A stretch of 7,350 bases of DNA from Pseudomonadota bacterium (lineage in GTDB: Bacteria > Pseudomonadota > Gammaproteobacteria > Pseudomonadales > UBA5518): the NCBI GenBank assembly GCA_963204845.1, contig CAUJIL010000177.1:1-7350 (forward strand), given 5' to 3'. This document shows positions 6,021 through 7,350 of the stretch, in pieces. Numbering within the stretch: position 1 is the stretch's first letter; every line of letters starts with the position of its first letter. A model generated the notes under the pieces. That model was not told the origin of the DNA. It was given only the letters and a program-made list of their open reading frames with translations, and made no database searches. The position numbers and the translations under genes are program-made.

Positions 6021-7350
6021 ATGAGCGCGCGCACCGCAGCGGTCGAGCGCGGGATCGCGGCGGCCGGGACGCTGCTGCGCTCCGGTCGCGCAGCCGAGGC
6101 CGAAAAGCTGCTGCTCGGCCTGCTCGCGGCCGACCGCCGCAACGGCCGCTTGCTCGAAGCGCTGGAAGAGTTCTACCTCGCCGGCGGCAGGACCGTCGAC
6201 GCGATGCGCGTGCTGGAGCGCCGGATCGAGGCCTTTCCGCAGGAGGCGTCGCACTGGTTTCGCCTCGGCGCGCAGCTGCAGGCGCAGCGACGCTGGACCG
6301 ATCTGGCGAGGCTCTACGGGCGGATGGCGGCGACGCTGCCCCGCCTGCCCGATGCGCACTACAACCACGGGGTGTTTCTCGCCCGCTGCGACGAGTCCGA
6401 ACGCGCGATCACCGCTTTCCGGCACGCACTCGAACTCGGTATCAGCGATCCGGCCGAGGCGTGGCTGAACATCGGCAACGCGTGCACCCGGCTGCGCCGC
6501 GAGGCCGATGCGCAAGCCGCTTTCGAGCAGGCGCTGCGCCTGGATCCGCACTACGTGCCGGCGCTGTACAACCTCGGTCTGCTGCATGAGGAGCATGGCC
6601 GGTTGCAGGTGGCGCTGGCGGCTTTCGAACGCGTCCTGGAGATCGATCCCGCTTACCACGATGCGCTGGTGCGTATCGCGAACGCGCGCCGCGTCACGGA
6701 CGCCGCCGATCCGCTGCTGGCGCGGCTGCACACAGCGCTGGACGCGGCGCCACGCATTGGACTGGCGCGTGAGAGCCTGCACTTCGCGCTCGGCAAGGCG
6801 TTTGACGACTGTGGCCGCTACGACGAGGCTTTCGCCCACTACGCCGCCGGCAACACCTGCAGCCGCACACGCGTGAAGCCGTACGACCGCGCCGCGACCA
6901 AGGCCGGCGTCACGGCCATCGCCAGCACGTTCGGTGCCGACTGGCTGGCGCGCTGCGAGCCCGTGGCGGACCGGCCGTTGATCTTCGTCTGCGGCATGTT
7001 CCGCTCCGGCTCCACACTGGTGGAGCAGCTGCTCGCCGGACATCCCGCGATCACCGCCGGCGGTGAAATCGACCTCCTGCCGCGCACGCTCGCGACCGGC
7101 ACGTTCCCGGCGGCGTACGCCGACCCGCAGGCACAGCGGTCCGCACTGCAGACGCTGGGCCGTGCTTACCTGGAACACCTGGACCGGATCGCGAACGGCA
7201 AGCAGGTGACCGACAAACGGCCGGACAACTTTCGTTATCTGGGGCTGTTGAAGGGCCTGTTCCCGCGGTTGCGCATCGTCCACACGGTGCGCGATCCGCT
7301 CGACACCTGCCTGTCGGTCTGGTTCCAGCAACTGGACGATTCACTGGGTT
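6021..7350 (+). CDS. TPR-containing sulfotransferase (3' end outside window)
   Basis: This protein would transfer sulfate from PAPS to an unknown acceptor. It lacks a signal peptide, so it is probably cytoplasmic. The window shows 443 codons with no stop. The N-terminal half is helical TPR: three repeats with exact 34-residue spacing begin near residues 111, 145 and 179 (DAHYNHGVFLA, EAWLNIGNAC, ALYNLGLLHEEHG), flanked by more degenerate ones. A bridging segment (about 251-280, LHFALGKAFDDCGRYDEAFAHY) is typical of TPR-sulfotransferases. The sulfotransferase domain begins near 318. The 5'-phosphosulfate loop is GMFRSGST (325-332), with Phe where Pro is common. GGE places Glu349 as a candidate catalytic base. 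DKRPDN (398-403) follows, and the 3'-phosphate site has R424 (in VRDP) and S432, the usual eight residues apart. The ATG at 6021 follows GGAG (6008-6011) by nine bases and the preceding stop by 17, suggesting one operon. The Sulfotransfer_3-type family is the best fit. Confidence 0.92.
   Translation, partial: MSARTAAVERGIAAAGTLLRSGRAAEAEKLLLGLLAADRRNGRLLEALEEFYLAGGRTVDAMRVLERRIEAFPQEASHWFRLGAQLQAQRRWTDLARLYGRMAATLPRLPDAHYNHGVFLARCDESERAITAFRHALELGISDPAEAWLNIGNACTRLRREADAQAAFEQALRLDPHYVPALYNLGLLHEEHGRLQVALAAFERVLEIDPAYHDALVRIANARRVTDAADPLLARLHTALDAAPRIGLARESLHFALGKAFDDCGRYDEAFAHYAAGNTCSRTRVKPYDRAATKAGVTAIASTFGADWLARCEPVADRPLIFVCGMFRSGSTLVEQLLAGHPAITAGGEIDLLPRTLATGTFPAAYADPQAQRSALQTLGRAYLEHLDRIANGKQVTDKRPDNFRYLGLLKGLFPRLRIVHTVRDPLDTCLSVWFQQLDDSLG

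Noticed and set aside
5943..7331. A 462-codon minus-strand open frame opposite the TPR-sulfotransferase
   Set aside because: This is a shadow frame. The plus-strand frame has exact 34-residue TPR spacing and sulfotransferase motifs, and the minus-strand product has none.

Overview
This is a very GC-rich window (roughly 70% by eye) whose genes all read on the + strand. The protein families are a FecI/FecR pair, a large TonB-dependent receptor with a signalling domain, and a TPR-sulfotransferase. Together with the GC bias they suggest a Gram-negative proteobacterium, most likely a high-GC gammaproteobacterium. I cannot name the genus.

Layout: (1) 1-549 is the 3' end of an oligopeptide/dipeptide (Opp/Dpp-type) ABC transporter ATPase, probably the last gene of a transporter operon that enters from the left. 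(2) 672-1190 encodes a FecI-type ECF sigma factor. (3) 1191-1420 is a 230-base gap with a hairpin plus T-tract and an overlapping ECF-like promoter candidate. (4) 1421-2380 encodes a FecR-type inner-membrane anti-sigma/signal-transducing protein. (5) 2485-5490 encodes a 1001-residue outer-membrane TonB-dependent receptor with an N-terminal STN signalling domain. (6) 5515-6003 encodes a 162-residue exported protein of unknown function with a very strong ribosome binding site. (7) From 6021 to the window edge runs a TPR protein with a C-terminal PAPS-dependent sulfotransferase domain, cut off by the window.

How it fits together (inference from known families): genes 2, 4 and 5 form a complete cell-surface signalling set. 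Ligand binding at the receptor would be passed through its STN domain to the periplasmic part of FecR, across the inner membrane, and on to the ECF sigma factor, which would then activate receptor expression. The secreted protein and the sulfotransferase follow the receptor with gaps of only 24 and 17 bases, so they are probably in the same transcript and under the same control. The ligand cannot be read from the sequence. The most interesting feature is this receptor, small secreted protein and TPR-sulfotransferase arrangement under FecI/FecR control. The sulfotransferase carries residues reminiscent of tyrosylprotein sulfotransferases, which raises the possibility that a protein or peptide is the sulfate acceptor. 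I see no tRNA, rRNA, CRISPR array, insertion sequence or phage gene.
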